Assembly: GCF_036588685.1 (NCBI RefSeq)
Contig: NC_086386.1
Span: 50,205,878-50,269,877 of the forward strand
Direction: 5' to 3'
Source of the DNA: Mytilus trossulus
Lineage: Eukaryota > Mollusca > Bivalvia > Mytilida > Mytilidae
DNA: 64,000 nucleotides
Shown here: piece after piece, positions 23,847 to 38,043 of the stretch
How positions within the stretch are numbered: position 1 is the first letter of the stretch
Layout of the letters: every line of letters begins with the position of its first letter
The notes under the pieces: generated by a model
Database searches by the model: none
What the model was told of the DNA's origin: nothing
The model's input: only the letters and a program-made list of their open reading frames with translations
Made by a program: the position numbers and the translations under genes

Positions 23847-24911
23847 TTATATATCAAATGTAAAGAGAGTTCCCAATAAATCCTAAAACTTGAAACTGTT
23901 GTTAAACTTTTTCTTTGGTACGCTGAGACTGTTCAGGAGTAGCGTAAATTGTGATCGCAAACCGGTTTTCCACTCTTTTGTTTCATATCATTGTATTTCA
24001 TCAATTTGAGTATACGATATAAAGAAGCAAATTAATTTCTCAGTCACACAACTTGGTTTCTACACTTCATATCAGTAAGTTTTGTTTTAAATTATTATCT
24101 CGTCATCCGTAAATTTCAAGTTTTGCCTCTCCATTTAAGTAACATGACAAAAAATCCGCTTGTTACAAGTAAAAACTATAAATTAAGTTTGAAAGCTTAT
24201 TCAATTTGCTTTACGATGAAAACAAGTTTTTGGTTGGCAAATTATTTTTCTATTTGAAATAATATGAAATTCAACTATACCGGGTAAATTGCATAAGAGG
24301 AAAATACGTGCATTTGATGAAAAGTGATGCCGTATTTTATTTGCCTGGCTATATTGAAAAAGCGGAAACTGCATGTGCAGCATGGACGGATTCAGAAATA
24401 ATCTCGCGACCTTTGTCGCCCTCCTTTATCAATTTCAAACGCAAATGATTGCTTTGCCGTCGATTTTTTTCCCTCGCACAAATTGAATAAATTTGATTTT
24501 AAAATTTTGCGCGTACACTGTAAAAATGGTAACTGAATACGAAACAGAAGCAAACAGTGTTGTATGAACGAAAGGCAGTTACGAAATTGAAGCGACGAAA
24601 GAGGGAAAAACAATAAAGTTCTTGTTGAATTTTTTTTAATTTATTGCGGAGGAGTGAATTGTAAACTATTGATATTCCGTGTGAAAGCATTCATGGCGAT
24701 CTGAACGTACATAGTACGTTTTTAATCCACAGAGTTATCCTACTTTATTTGGTCCCTTTCAACAAATCGTCCTGAAAAAGTGTCCCGGTCTTTAATACAC
24801 CAACGTGTTTCAATGAAATCAGTGGAAGGAGGCAAATGGCTCTCGATGCGAAGTCGATTTTTTTTATTGTATGTTTTAAACTGATGTATCGGCTGACTAT
24901 AATATGTTCGA

Positions 24912-24930
24912 ATACCTCTTTATAAAGTTA
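24912..24930 (+). promoter_or_regulatory. PSE-like promoter element of U1 (representative copy in inverted block)
   Basis: The same 19-bp element lies 60 to 42 bp before the U1 at 24972..25135, on the plus strand. Even in the error-rich block B the element is mostly intact. Confidence 0.5.
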
Positions 24931-24971
24931 CTCCTGATTTACTCAAATGGACAAATGTCAGATATCCAAGC

Positions 24972-25135
24972 ATACTTACCTGGTACAGGGAGCACCGTGA
25001 TCAAAAAGGCGGTCTCCCCAGGTCGAGGCCTTTCCATTGCACTCCGGTTAGGCTGAAGCCTGCGATTGCCCCAAATGTGGGCAACTCGGGTACGCAATTT
25101 TTTAGTGTGGGGGACTGCGTTCGCGCTATCCCCTG
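24972..25135 (+). ncRNA. U1: U1 small nuclear RNA
   Basis: Full 164-nt copy. From here on block B becomes closer to the 1293-bp unit. Confidence 0.97.
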
Positions 25136-26263
25136 TTAATATATCAAATGTAAAGAGAAGTTCCCAATAAATCCTAAAACTTGAAACTGTTGTTAAACTT
25201 TTTCTTTGGTACGCTGAGACTGTTCAGGAGTAGCGTAAATTGTGATCGCAAACCGGTTTTCCACTCTTTTGTTTCATATCATTGTATTTCATCAATTTGA
25301 GTATACGATATAAAGAAGCAAATTAATTTCTCAGTCACACAACTTGGTTTCTACACTTCATATCAGTAAGTTTTGTTTTAAATTATTATCTCGTCATCCG
25401 TAAATTTCAAGTTTTGCCTCTCCATTTAAGTAACATGACAAAAAATCCGCTTGTTACAAGTAAAAACTATAAATTAAGTTTGAAAGCTTATTCAATTTGC
25501 TTTACGATGAAAACAAGTTTTTGGTTGGCAAATTATTTTTTCTATTTGAAATAATATGAAATTCAACTATACCGGGTAAATTGCATAAGAGGAAAATACG
25601 TGCATTTGATGAAAAGTGATGCCGTATTTTATTTGCCTGGCTATATTGAAAAAGCGGAAACTGCATGTGCAGCATGGACGGATTCAAGAAATAATCTCGC
25701 GACCTTTGTCGCCCTCCTTTATCAATTTCAAACGCAAATGATTGCTTTGCCGTCGATTTTTTTCCCTCGCACCAAATTGAATAAATTTGATTTAAAATTT
25801 TGCGCGTACACTGTAAAAATGGTAACTGAATACGAAACAGAAGCAAACAGTGTTGTATGAACGAAAGGCAGTTACGAAATTGAAGCGACGAAAGAGGGAA
25901 AAACAATAAAGTTCTTGTTGAATTTTTTTTAATTTATTGCGGAGGAGTGAATTGTAAACTATTGATATTCCGTGTGAAAGCATCATGGCGATCTGAACGT
26001 ACATAGTACGTTTTTAATCCACAGAGTTATCCTACTTTATTTGGTCCCTTTCAACAAATCGTCCTGAAAAAGTGTCCCGGTCTTTAATACACCAACGTGT
26101 TTCAATGAAATCAGTGGAAGGAGGCAAATGGCTCTCGATGCGAAGTCGATTTTTTTTATTGTATGTTTTAAACTGATGTATCGGCTGACTATAATATGTT
26201 CGAATACCTCTTTATAAAGTTACTCCTGATTTACTCAAATGGACAAATGTCAGATATCCAAGC

Positions 26264-26427
26264 ATACTTACCTGGTACAGGGAGCACCGTGATCAAAAAG
26301 GCGGTCTCCCCAGGTCGAGGCCTTTCCATTGCACTCCGGTTAGGCTGAAGCCTGCGATTGCCCCAAATGTGGGCAACTCGGGTACGCAATTTTTTAGTGT
26401 GGGGGACTGCGTTCGCGCTATCCCCTG
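26264..26427 (+). ncRNA. U1: U1 small nuclear RNA
   Basis: Full 164-nt copy with all U1 landmarks; 1292 bp from the previous copy. Confidence 0.97.
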
Positions 26428-27555
26428 TTAATATATCAAATGTAAAGAGAAGTTCCCAATAAATCCTAAAACTTGAAACTGTTGTTAAACTTTTTCTTTG
26501 GTACGCTGAGACTGTTCAGGAGTAGCGTAAATTGTGATCGCAAACCGGTTTTCCACTCTTTTGTTTCATATCATTGTATTTCATCAATTTGAGTATACGA
26601 TATAAAGAAGCAAATTAATTTCTCAGTCACACAACTTGGTTTCTACACTTCATATCAGTAAGTTTTGTTTTAAATTATTATCTCGTCATCCGTAAATTTC
26701 AAGTTTTGCCTCTCCATTTAAGTAACATGACAAAAAATCCGCTTGTTACAAGTAAAAACTATAAATTAAGTTTGAAAGCTTATTCAATTTGCTTTACGAT
26801 GAAAACAAGTTTTTGGTTGGCAAATTATTTTTTCTATTTGAAATAATATGAAATTCAACTATACCGGGTAAATTGCATAAGAGGAAAATACGTGCATTTG
26901 ATGAAAAGTGATGCCGTATTTTATTTGCCTGGCTATATTGAAAAAGCGGAAACTGCATGTGCAGCATGGACGGATTCAAGAAATAATCTCGCGACCTTTG
27001 TCGCCCTCCTTTATCAATTTCAAACGCAAATGATTGCTTTGCCGTCGATTTTTTTCCCTCGCACCAAATTGAATAAATTTGATTTTAAAATTTTGCGCGT
27101 ACACTGTAAAAATGGTAACTGAATACGAAACAGAAGCAAACAGTGTTGTATGAACGAAAGGCAGTTACGAAATTGAAGCGACGAAAGAGGGAAAAACAAT
27201 AAAGTTCTTGTTGAATTTTTTTTAATTTATTGCGGAGGAGTGAATTGTAAACTATTGATATTCCGTGGAAAGCATCATGGCGATCTGAACGTACATAGTA
27301 CGTTTTTAATCCACAGAGTTATCCTACTTTATTTGGTCCCTTTCAACAAATCGTCCTGAAAAAGTGTCCCGGTCTTTAATACACCAACGTGTTTCAATGA
27401 AATCAGTGGAAGGAGGCAAATGGCTCTCGATGCGAAGTCGATTTTTTTTATTGTATGTTTTAAACTGATGTATCGGCTGACTATAATATGTTCGAATACC
27501 TCTTTATAAAGTTACTCCTGATTTACTCAAATGGACAAATGTCAGATATCCAAGC

Positions 27556-27719
27556 ATACTTACCTGGTACAGGGAGCACCGTGATCAAAAAGGCGGTCTC
27601 CCCAGGTCGAGGCCTTTCCATTGCACTCCGGTTAGGCTGAAGCCTGCGATTGCCCCAAATGTGGGCAACTCGGGTACGCAATTTTTTAGTGTGGGGGACT
27701 GCGTTCGCGCTATCCCCTG
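27556..27719 (+). ncRNA. U1: U1 small nuclear RNA
   Basis: Full 164-nt copy with all U1 landmarks; 1292 bp from the previous copy. Confidence 0.97.
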
Positions 27720-28847
27720 TTAATATATCAAATGTAAAGAGAAGTTCCCAATAAATCCTAAAACTTGAAACTGTTGTTAAACTTTTTCTTTGGTACGCTG
27801 AGACTGTTCAGGAGTAGCGTAAATTGTGATCGCAAACCGGTTTTCCACTCTTTTGTTTCATATCATTGTATTTCATCAATTTGAGTATACGATATAAAGA
27901 AGCAAATTAATTTCTCAGTCACACAACTTGGTTTCTACACTTCATATCAGTAAGTTTTGTTTTAAATTATTATCTCGTCATCCGTAAATTTCAAGTTTTG
28001 CCTCTCCATTTAAGTAACATGACAAAAAATCCGCTTGTTACAAGTAAAAACTATAAATTAAGTTTGAAAGCTTATTCAATTTGCTTTACGATGAAAACAA
28101 GTTTTTGGTTGGCAAATTATTTTTTCTATTTGAAATAATATGAAATTCAACTATACCGGGTAAATTGCATAAGAGGAAAATACGTGCATTTGATGAAAAG
28201 TGATGCCGTATTTTATTTGCCTGGCTATATTGAAAAAGCGGAAACTGCATGTGCAGCATGGACGGATTCAAGAAATAATCTCGCGACCTTTGTCGCCCTC
28301 CTTTATCAATTTCAAACGCAAATGATTGCTTTGCCGTCGATTTTTTTCCCTCGCACCAAATTGAATAAATTTGATTTTAAAATTTTGCGCGTACACTGTA
28401 AAAATGGTAACTGAATACGAAACAGAAGCAAACAGTGTTGTATGAACGAAAGGCAGTTACGAAATTGAAGCGACGAAAGAGGGAAAAACAATAAAGTTCT
28501 TGTTGAATTTTTTTAATTTATTGCGGAGGAGTGAATTGTAAACTATTGATATTCCGTGTGAAAGCATCATGGCGATCTGAACGTACATAGTACGTTTTTA
28601 ATCCACAGAGTTATCCTACTTTATTTGGTCCCTTTCAACAAATCGTCCTGAAAAAGTGTCCCGGTCTTTAATACACCAACGTGTTTCAATGAAATCAGTG
28701 GAAGGAGGCAAATGGCTCTCGATGCGAAGTCGATTTTTTTTATTGTATGTTTTAAACTGATGTATCGGCTGACTATAATATGTTCGAATACCTCTTTATA
28801 AAGTTACTCCTGATTTACTCAAATGGACAAATGTCAGATATCCAAGC

Positions 28848-29011
28848 ATACTTACCTGGTACAGGGAGCACCGTGATCAAAAAGGCGGTCTCCCCAGGTC
28901 GAGGCCTTTCCATTGCACTCCGGTTAGGCTGAAGCCTGCGATTGCCCCAAATGTGGGCAACTCGGGTACGCAATTTTTTAGTGTGGGGGACTGCGTTCGC
29001 GCTATCCCCTG
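28848..29011 (+). ncRNA. U1: U1 small nuclear RNA
   Basis: Full 164-nt copy with all U1 landmarks. The following spacer has one-base losses near 29222, 29395, 29449 and 29524. Confidence 0.97.
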
Positions 29012-30136
29012 TTAATATATCAAATGTAAAGAGAAGTTCCCAATAAATCCTAAAACTTGAAACTGTTGTTAAACTTTTTCTTTGGTACGCTGAGACTGTT
29101 CAGGAGTAGCGTAAATTGTGATCGCAAACCGGTTTTCCACTCTTTTGTTTCATATCATTGTATTTCATCAATTTGAGTATACGATATAAAGAAGCAAATT
29201 AATTTCTCAGTCACACAACTTGTTTCTACACTTCATATCAGTAAGTTTTGTTTTAAATTATTATCTCGTCATCCGTAAATTTCAAGTTTTGCCTCTCCAT
29301 TTAAGTAACATGACAAAAAATCCGCTTGTTACAAGTAAAAACTATAAATTAAGTTTGAAAGCTTATTCAATTTGCTTTACGATGAAAACAAGTTTTGGTT
29401 GGCAAATTATTTTTTCTATTTGAAATAATATGAAATTCAACTATACCGGTAAATTGCATAAGAGGAAAATACGTGCATTTGATGAAAAGTGATGCCGTAT
29501 TTTATTTGCCTGGCTATATTGAAAAGCGGAAACTGCATGTGCAGCATGGACGGATTCAAGAAATAATCTCGCGACCTTTGTCGCCCTCCTTTATCAATTT
29601 CAAACGCAAATGATTGCTTTGCCGTCGATTTTTTTCCCTCGCACCAAATTGAATAAATTTGATTTTAAAATTTTGCGCGTACACTGTAAAAATGGTAACT
29701 GAATACGAAACAGAAGCAAACAGTGTTGTATGAACGAAAGGCAGTTACGAAATTGAAGCGACGAAAGAGGGAAAAACAATAAAGTTCTTGTTGAATTTTT
29801 TTTAATTTATTGCGGAGGAGTGAATTGTAAACTATTGATATTCCGTGTGAAAGCATCATGGCGATCTGAACGTACATAGTACGTTTTTAATCCACAGAGT
29901 TATCCTACTTTATTTGGTCCCTTTCAACAAATCGTCCTGAAAAAGTGTCCCGGTCTTTAATACACCAACGTGTTTCAATGAAATCAGTGGAAGGAGGCAA
30001 ATGGCTCTCGATGCGAAGTCGATTTTTTTTATTGTATGTTTTAAACTGATGTATCGGCTGACTATAATATGTTCGAATACCTCTTTATAAAGTTACTCCT
30101 GATTTACTCAAATGGACAAATGTCAGATATCCAAGC

Positions 30137-30300
30137 ATACTTACCTGGTACAGGGAGCACCGTGATCAAAAAGGCGGTCTCCCCAGGTCGAGGCCTTTCC
30201 ATTGCACTCCGGTTAGGCTGAAGCCTGCGATTGCCCCAAATGTGGGCAACTCGGGTACGCAATTTTTTAGTGTGGGGGACTGCGTTCGCGCTATCCCCTG
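30137..30300 (+). ncRNA. U1: U1 small nuclear RNA
   Basis: Full 164-nt copy with all U1 landmarks. Confidence 0.97.
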
Positions 30301-31425
30301 TTAATATATCAAATGTAAAGAGAAGTTCCCAATAAATCCTAAAACTTGAAACTGTTGTTAAACTTTTTCTTTGGTACGCTGAGACTGTTCAGGAGTAGCG
30401 TAAATTGTGATCGCAAACCGGTTTTCCACTCTTTTGTTTCATATCATTGTATTTCATCAATTTGAGTATACGATATAAAGAAGCAAATTAATTTCTCAGT
30501 CACACAACTTGGTTTCTACACTTCATATCAGTAAGTTTTGTTTTAAATTATTATCTCGTCATCCGTAAATTTCAAGTTTTGCCTCTCCATTTAAGTAACA
30601 TGACAAAAAATCCGCTTGTTACAAGTAAAAACTATAAATTAAGTTTGAAAGCTTATTCAATTTGCTTTACGATGAAAACAAGTTTTTGGTTGGCAAATTA
30701 TTTTTTCTATTTGAAATATATGAAATTCAACTATACCGGGTAAATTGCATAAGAGGAAAATACGTGCATTTGATGAAAAGTGATGCCGTATTTTATTTGC
30801 CTGGCTATATTGAAAAAGCGGAAACTGCATGTGCAGCATGGACGGATTCAAGAAATAATCTCGCGACCTTTGTCGCCCTCCTTTATCAATTTCAAACGCA
30901 AATGATTGCTTTGCCGTCGATTTTTTTCCCTCGCACCAAATTGAATAAATTTGATTTTAAAATTTGCGCGTACACTGTAAAAATGGTAACTGAATACGAA
31001 ACAGAAGCAAACAGTGTTGTATGAACGAAAGGCAGTTACGAAATTGAAGCGACGAAAGAGGGAAAAACAATAAAGTTCTTGTTGAATTTTTTTTAATTTA
31101 TTGCGGAGGAGTGAATTGTAAACTATTGATATTCGTGTGAAAGCATCATGGCGATCTGAACGTACATAGTACGTTTTTAATCCACAGAGTTATCCTACTT
31201 TATTTGGTCCCTTTCAACAAATCGTCCTGAAAAAGTGTCCCGGTCTTTAATACACCAACGTGTTTCAATGAAATCAGTGGAAGGAGGCAAATGGCTCTCG
31301 ATGCGAAGTCGATTTTTTTTATTGTATGTTTAAACTGATGTATCGGCTGACTATAATATGTTCGAATACCTCTTTATAAAGTTACTCCTGATTTACTCAA
31401 ATGGACAAATGTCAGATATCCAAGC

Positions 31426-31589
31426 ATACTTACCTGGTACAGGGAGCACCGTGATCAAAAAGGCGGTCTCCCCAGGTCGAGGCCTTTCCATTGCACTCCG
31501 GTTAGGCTGAAGCCTGCGATTGCCCCAAATGTGGGCAACTCGGGTACGCAATTTTTTAGTGTGGGGGACTGCGTTCGCGCTATCCCCTG
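31426..31589 (+). ncRNA. U1: U1 small nuclear RNA
   Basis: Full 164-nt copy. The 3' flank has one extra T directly after the RNA end (CCCCTGTTTAAT). Confidence 0.97.
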
Positions 31590-32720
31590 TTTAATATATC
31601 AAATGTAAAGAGAAGTTCCCAATAAATCCTAAAACTTGAAACTGTTGTTAAACTTTTTCTTTGGTACGCTGAGACTGTTCAGGAGTAGCGTAAAATTGTG
31701 ATCGCAAACCGGTTTTCCACTCTTTTGTTTCATATCATTGTATTTCATCAATTTGAGTATACGATATAAAGAAGCAAATTAATTTCTCAGTCACACAACT
31801 TGGTTTCTACACTTCATATCAGTAAGTTTTGTTTTAAATTATTATCTCGTCATCCGTAAATTTCAAGTTTTGCCTCTCCATTTAAGTAACATGACAAAAA
31901 ATCCGCTTGTTACAAGTAAAAACTATAAATTAAGTTTGAAAGCTTATTCAATTTGCTTTACGATGAAAACAAGTTTTTGGTTGGCAAATTATTTTTTCTA
32001 TTTGAAATAATATGAAATTCAACTATACCGGGTAAATTGCATAAGAGGAAAATACGTGCATTTGATGAAAAGTGATGCCGTATTTTATTTGCCTGGCTAT
32101 ATTGAAAAAGCGGAAACTGCATGTGCAGCATGGACGGATTCAAGAAATAATCTCGCGACCTTTGTCGCCCTCCTTTATCAATTTCAAACGCAAATGATTG
32201 CTTTGCCGTCGATTTTTTTCCCTCGCACCAAATTGAATAAATTTGATTTTAAAATTTTGCGCGTACACTGTAAAAATGGTAACTGAATACGAAACAGAAG
32301 CAAACAGTGTTGTATGAACGAAAGGCAGTTACGAAATTGAAGCGACGAAAGAGGGAAAAACAATAAAGTTCTTGTTGAATTTTTTTTAATTTATTGCGGA
32401 GGAGTGAATTGTAAACTATTGATATTCCGTGTGAAAGCATCATGGCGATCTGAACGTACATAGTACGTTTTTAATCCACAGAGTTATCCTACTTTATTTG
32501 GTCCCTTTCAACAAATCGTCCTGAAAAAGTGTCCCGGTCTTTAATACACCAACGTGTTTCAATGAAATCAGTGGAAGGAGGCAAATGGCTCTCGATGCGA
32601 AGTCGATTTTTTTTATTGTATGTTTTAAACTGATGTATCGGCTGACTATAATATGTTCGAATACCTCTTTATAAAGTTACTCCTGATTTACTCAAATGGA
32701 CAAATGTCAGATATCCAAGC

Positions 32721-32884
32721 ATACTTACCTGGTACAGGGAGCACCGTGATCAAAAAGGCGGTCTCCCCAGGTCGAGGCCTTTCCATTGCACTCCGGTTAG
32801 GCTGAAGCCTGCGATTGCCCCAAATGTGGGCAACTCGGGTACGCAATTTTTTAGTGTGGGGGACTGCGTTCGCGCTATCCCCTG
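32721..32884 (+). ncRNA. U1: U1 small nuclear RNA
   Basis: Full 164-nt copy with all U1 landmarks. Confidence 0.97.
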
Positions 32885-34011
32885 TTAATATATCAAATGT
32901 AAAGAGAAGTTCCCAATAAATCCTAAAACTTGAAACTGTTGTTAAACTTTTTCTTTGGTACGCTGAGACTGTTCAGGAGTAGCGTAAATTGTGATCGCAA
33001 ACCGGTTTTCCACTCTTTTGTTTCATATCATTGTATTTCATCAATTTGAGTATACGATATAAAGAAGCAAATTAATTTCTCAGTCACACAACTTGGTTTC
33101 TACACTTCATATCAGTAAGTTTTGTTTTAAATTATTATCTCGTCATCCGTAAATTTCAAGTTTTGCCTCTCCATTTAAGTAACATGACAAAAAATCCGCT
33201 TGTTACAAGTAAAAACTATAAATTAAGTTTGAAAGCTTATTCAATTTGCTTTACGATGAAAACAAGTTTTTGGTTGGCAAATTATTTTTTCTATTTGAAA
33301 TAATATGAAATTCAACTATACCGGGTAAATTGCATAAGAGGAAAATACGTGCATTTGATGAAAAGTGATGCCGTATTTTATTTGCCTGGCTATATTGAAA
33401 AAGCGGAAACTGCATGTGCAGCATGGACGGATTCAAGAAATAATCTCGCGACCTTTGTCGCCCTCCTTTATCAATTTCAAACGCAAATGATTGCTTTGCC
33501 GTCGATTTTTTCCCTCGCACCAAATTGAATAAATTTGATTTTAAAATTTTGCGCGTACACTGTAAAAATGGTAACTGAATACGAAACAGAAGCAAACAGT
33601 GTTGTATGAACGAAAGGCAGTTACGAATTGAAGCGACGAAAGAGGGAAAAACAATAAAGTTCTTGTTGAATTTTTTTTAATTTATTGCGGAGGAGTGAAT
33701 TGTAAACTATTGATATTCCGTGTGAAAGCATCATGGCGATCTGAACGTACATAGTACGTTTTTAATCCACAGAGTTATCCTACTTTATTTGGTCCCTTTC
33801 AACAAATCGTCCTGAAAAAGTGTCCCGGTCTTTAATACACCAACGTGTTTCAATGAAATCAGTGGAAGGAGGCAAATGGCTCTCGATGCGAAGTCGATTT
33901 TTTTTATTGTATGTTTTAAACTGATGTATCGGCTGACTATAATATGTTCGAATACCTCTTTATAAAGTTACTCCTGATTTACTCAAATGGACAAATGTCA
34001 GATATCCAAGC

Positions 34012-34174
34012 ATACTTACCTGGTACAGGGAGCACCGTGATCAAAAAGGCGGTCTCCCCAGGTCGAGGCCTTTCCATTGCACTCCGTTAGGCTGAAGCCT
34101 GCGATTGCCCCAAATGTGGGCAACTCGGGTACGCAATTTTTTAGTGTGGGGGACTGCGTTCGCGCTATCCCCTG
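34012..34174 (+). ncRNA. U1: U1 small nuclear RNA, 163 nt with one base missing beside loop II
   Basis: One G of CTCCGG is missing near 34086, just after the U1A loop. The loop ATTGCACTCC itself is intact. Probably a run-length error. Confidence 0.95.
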
Positions 34175-35301
34175 TTAATATATCAAATGTAAAGAGAAGT
34201 CCCAATAAATCCTAAAACTTGAAACTGTTGTTAAACTTTTTCTTTGGTACGCTGAGACTGTTCAGGAGTAGCGTAAATTGTGATCGCAAACCGGTTTTCC
34301 ACTCTTTTGTTCATATCATTGTATTTCATCAATTTGAGTATACGATATAAAGAAGCAAATTAATTTCTCAGTCACACAACTTGGTTTCTACACTTCATAT
34401 CAGTAAGTTTTGTTTTAAATTATTATCTCGTCATCCGTAAATTTCAAGTTTTGCCTCTCCATTTAAGTAACATGACAAAAAATCCGCTTGTTACAAGTAA
34501 AAACTATAAATTAAGTTTGAAAGCTTATTCAATTTGCTTTACGATGAAAACAAGTTTTTGGTTGGCAAATTATTTTTTCTATTTGAAATAATATGAAATT
34601 CAAACTATACCGGGTAAATTGCATAAGAGGAAAATACGTGCATTTGATGAAAAGTGATGCCGTATTTTATTTGCCTGGCTATATTGAAAAAGCGGAAACT
34701 GCATGTGCAGCATGGACGGATTCAAGAAATAATCTCGCGACCTTTGTCGCCCTCCTTTATCAATTTCAAACGCAAATGATTGCTTTGCCGTCGATTTTTT
34801 TCCCTCGCACCAAATTGAATAAATTTGATTTTAAAATTTTGCGCGTACACTGTAAAAATGGTAACTGAATACGAAACAGAAGCAAACAGTGTTGTATGAA
34901 CGAAAGGCAGTTACGAAATTGAAGCGACGAAAGAGGGAAAAACAATAAAGTTCTTGTTGAATTTTTTTAATTTATTGCGGAGGAGTGAATTGTAAACTAT
35001 TGATATTCCGTGTGAAAGCATCATGGCGATCTGAACGTACATAGTACGTTTTTAATCCACAGAGTTATCCTACTTTATTTGGTCCCTTTCAACAAATCGT
35101 CCTGAAAAAGTGTCCCGGTCTTTAATACACCAACGTGTTTCAATGAAATCAGTGGAAGGAGGCAAATGGCTCTCGATGCGAAGTCGATTTTTTTTATTGT
35201 ATGTTTTAAACTGATGTATCGGCTGACTATAATATGTTCGAATACCTCTTTATAAAGTTACTCCTGATTTACTCAAATGGACAAATGTCAGATATCCAAG
35301 C

Positions 35302-35465
35302 ATACTTACCTGGTACAGGGAGCACCGTGATCAAAAAGGCGGTCTCCCCAGGTCGAGGCCTTTCCATTGCACTCCGGTTAGGCTGAAGCCTGCGATTGCC
35401 CCAAATGTGGGCAACTCGGGTACGCAATTTTTTAGTGTGGGGGACTGCGTTCGCGCTATCCCCTG
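35302..35465 (+). ncRNA. U1: U1 small nuclear RNA
   Basis: Full 164-nt copy with all U1 landmarks. Confidence 0.97.
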
Positions 35466-36592
35466 TTAATATATCAAATGTAAAGAGAAGTTCCCAATAA
35501 ATCCTAAAACTTGAAACTGTTGTTAAACTTTTTCTTTGGTACGCTGAGACTGTTCAGGAGTAGCGTAAATTGTGATCGCAAACCGGTTTTCCACTCTTTT
35601 GTTTCATATCATTGTATTTCATCAATTTGAGTATACGATATAAAGAAGCAAATTAATTTCTCAGTCACACAACTTGGTTCTACACTTCATATCAGTAAGT
35701 TTTGTTTTAAATTATTATCTCGTCATCCGTAAATTTCAAGTTTTGCCTCTCCATTTAAGTAACATGACAAAAAATCCGCTTGTTACAAGTAAAAACTATA
35801 AATTAAGTTTGAAAGCTTATTCAATTTGCTTTACGATGAAAACAAGTTTTTGGTTGGCAAATTATTTTTCTATTTGAAATAATATGAAATTCAACTATAC
35901 CGGGTAAATTGCATAAGAGGAAAATACGTGCATTTGATGAAAAGTGATGCCGTATTTTATTTGCCTGGCTATATTGAAAAAGCGGAAACTGCATGTGCAG
36001 CATGGACGGATTCAAGAAATAATCTCGCGACCTTTGTCGCCCTCCTTTATCAATTTCAAACGCAAATGATTGCTTTGCCGTCGATTTTTTTCCCTCGCAC
36101 CAAATTGAATAAATTTGATTTTAAAATTTTGCGCGTACACTGTAAAAATGGTAACTGAATACGAAACAGAAGCAAACAGTGTTGTATGAACGAAAGGCAG
36201 TTACGAAATTGAAGCGACGAAAGAGGGAAAAACAATAAAGTTCTTGTTGAATTTTTTTTAATTTATTGCGGAGGAGTGAATTGTAAACTATTGATATTCC
36301 GTGTGAAAGCATCATGGCGATCTGAACGTACATAGTACGTTTTTAATCCACAGAGTTATCCTACTTTATTTGGTCCCTTTCAACAAATCGTCCTGAAAAA
36401 GTGTCCCGGTCTTTAATACACCAACGTGTTTCAATGAAATCAGTGGAAGGAGGCAAATGGCTCTCGATGCGAAGTCGATTTTTTTTATTGTATGTTTTAA
36501 ACTGATGTATCGGCTGACTATAATATGTTCGAATACCTCTTTATAAAGTTACTCCTGATTTACTCAAATGGACAAATGTCAGATATCCAAGC

Positions 36593-36756
36593 ATACTTAC
36601 CTGGTACAGGGAGCACCGTGATCAAAAAGGCGGTCTCCCCAGGTCGAGGCCTTTCCATTGCACTCCGGTTAGGCTGAAGCCTGCGATTGCCCCAAATGTG
36701 GGCAACTCGGGTACGCAATTTTTTAGTGTGGGGGACTGCGTTCGCGCTATCCCCTG
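36593..36756 (+). ncRNA. U1: U1 small nuclear RNA
   Basis: Full 164-nt copy. The spacer downstream has a cluster of one-base losses around 36876-36913. Confidence 0.97.
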
Positions 36757-37880
36757 TTAATATATCAAATGTAAAGAGAAGTTCCCAATAAATCCTAAAA
36801 CTTGAAACTGTTGTTAAACTTTTTCTTTGGTACGCTGAGACTGTTCAGGAGTAGCGTAAATTGTGATCGCAAACCGTTTTCCACTCTTTGTTTCATATCA
36901 TTGTATTTCATCATTTGAGTATACGATATAAAGAAGCAAATTAATTTCTCAGTCACACAACTTGGTTTCTACACTTCATATCAGTAAGTTTTGTTTTAAA
37001 TTATTATCTCGTCATCCGTAAATTTCAAGTTTTGCCTCTCCATTTAAGTAACATGACAAAAAATCCGCTTGTTACAAGTAAAAACTATAAATTAAGTTTG
37101 AAAGCTTATTCAATTTGCTTTACGATGAAAAACAAGTTTTTGGTTGGCAAATTATTTTTTCTATTTGAAATAATATGAAATTCAACTATACCGGGTAAAT
37201 TGCATAAGAGGAAAATACGTGCATTTGATGAAAAGTGATGCCGTATTTTATTTGCCTGGCTATATTGAAAAAGCGGAAACTGCATGTGCAGCATGGACGG
37301 ATTCAAGAAATAATCTCGCGACCTTGTCGCCCTCCTTTATCAATTTCAAACGCAAATGATTGCTTTGCCGTCGATTTTTTTCCCTCGCACCAAATTGAAT
37401 AAATTTGATTTTAAAATTTTGCGCGTACACTGTAAAAATGGTAACTGAATACGAAACAGAAGCAAACAGTGTTGTATGAACGAAAGGCAGTTACGAAATT
37501 GAAGCGACGAAAGAGGGAAAAACAATAAAGTTCTTGTTGAATTTTTTTTAATTTATTGCGGAGGAGTGAATTGTAAACTATTGATATTCCGTGTGAAAGC
37601 ATCATGGCGATCTGAACGTACATAGTACGTTTTTAATCCACAGAGTTATCCTACTTTATTTGGTCCCTTTCAACAAATCGTCCTGAAAAGTGTCCCGGTC
37701 TTTAATACACCAACGTGTTTCAATGAAATCAGTGGAAGGAGGCAAATGGCTCTCGATGCGAAGTCGATTTTTTTATTGTATGTTTTAAACTGATGTATCG
37801 GCTGACTATAATATGTTCGAATACCTCTTTATAAAGTTACTCCTGATTTACTCAAATGGACAAATGTCAGATATCCAAGC

Positions 37881-38043
37881 ATACTTACCTGGTACAGGGA
37901 GCACCGTGATCAAAAAGGCGGTCTCCCCAGGTCGAGGCCTTTCCATTGCACTCCGGTTAGGCTGAAGCCTGCGATTGCCCCAAATGTGGGCAACTCGGGT
38001 ACGCAATTTTTAGTGTGGGGGACTGCGTTCGCGCTATCCCCTG
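37881..38043 (+). ncRNA. U1: U1 small nuclear RNA, 163 nt with a shorter Sm-site U run
   Basis: The Sm-site run has five T instead of six (near 38007-38011), the same change as in the copy at 15931..16091. Five U would still suit an Sm ring. A homopolymer error is likely. Confidence 0.95.

Noticed and set aside
25502-25906. 134-codon ORF (also at 39701..40105)
   Set aside because: It is a fusion of two spacer frames made by a single missing base and is not found in the standard unit.
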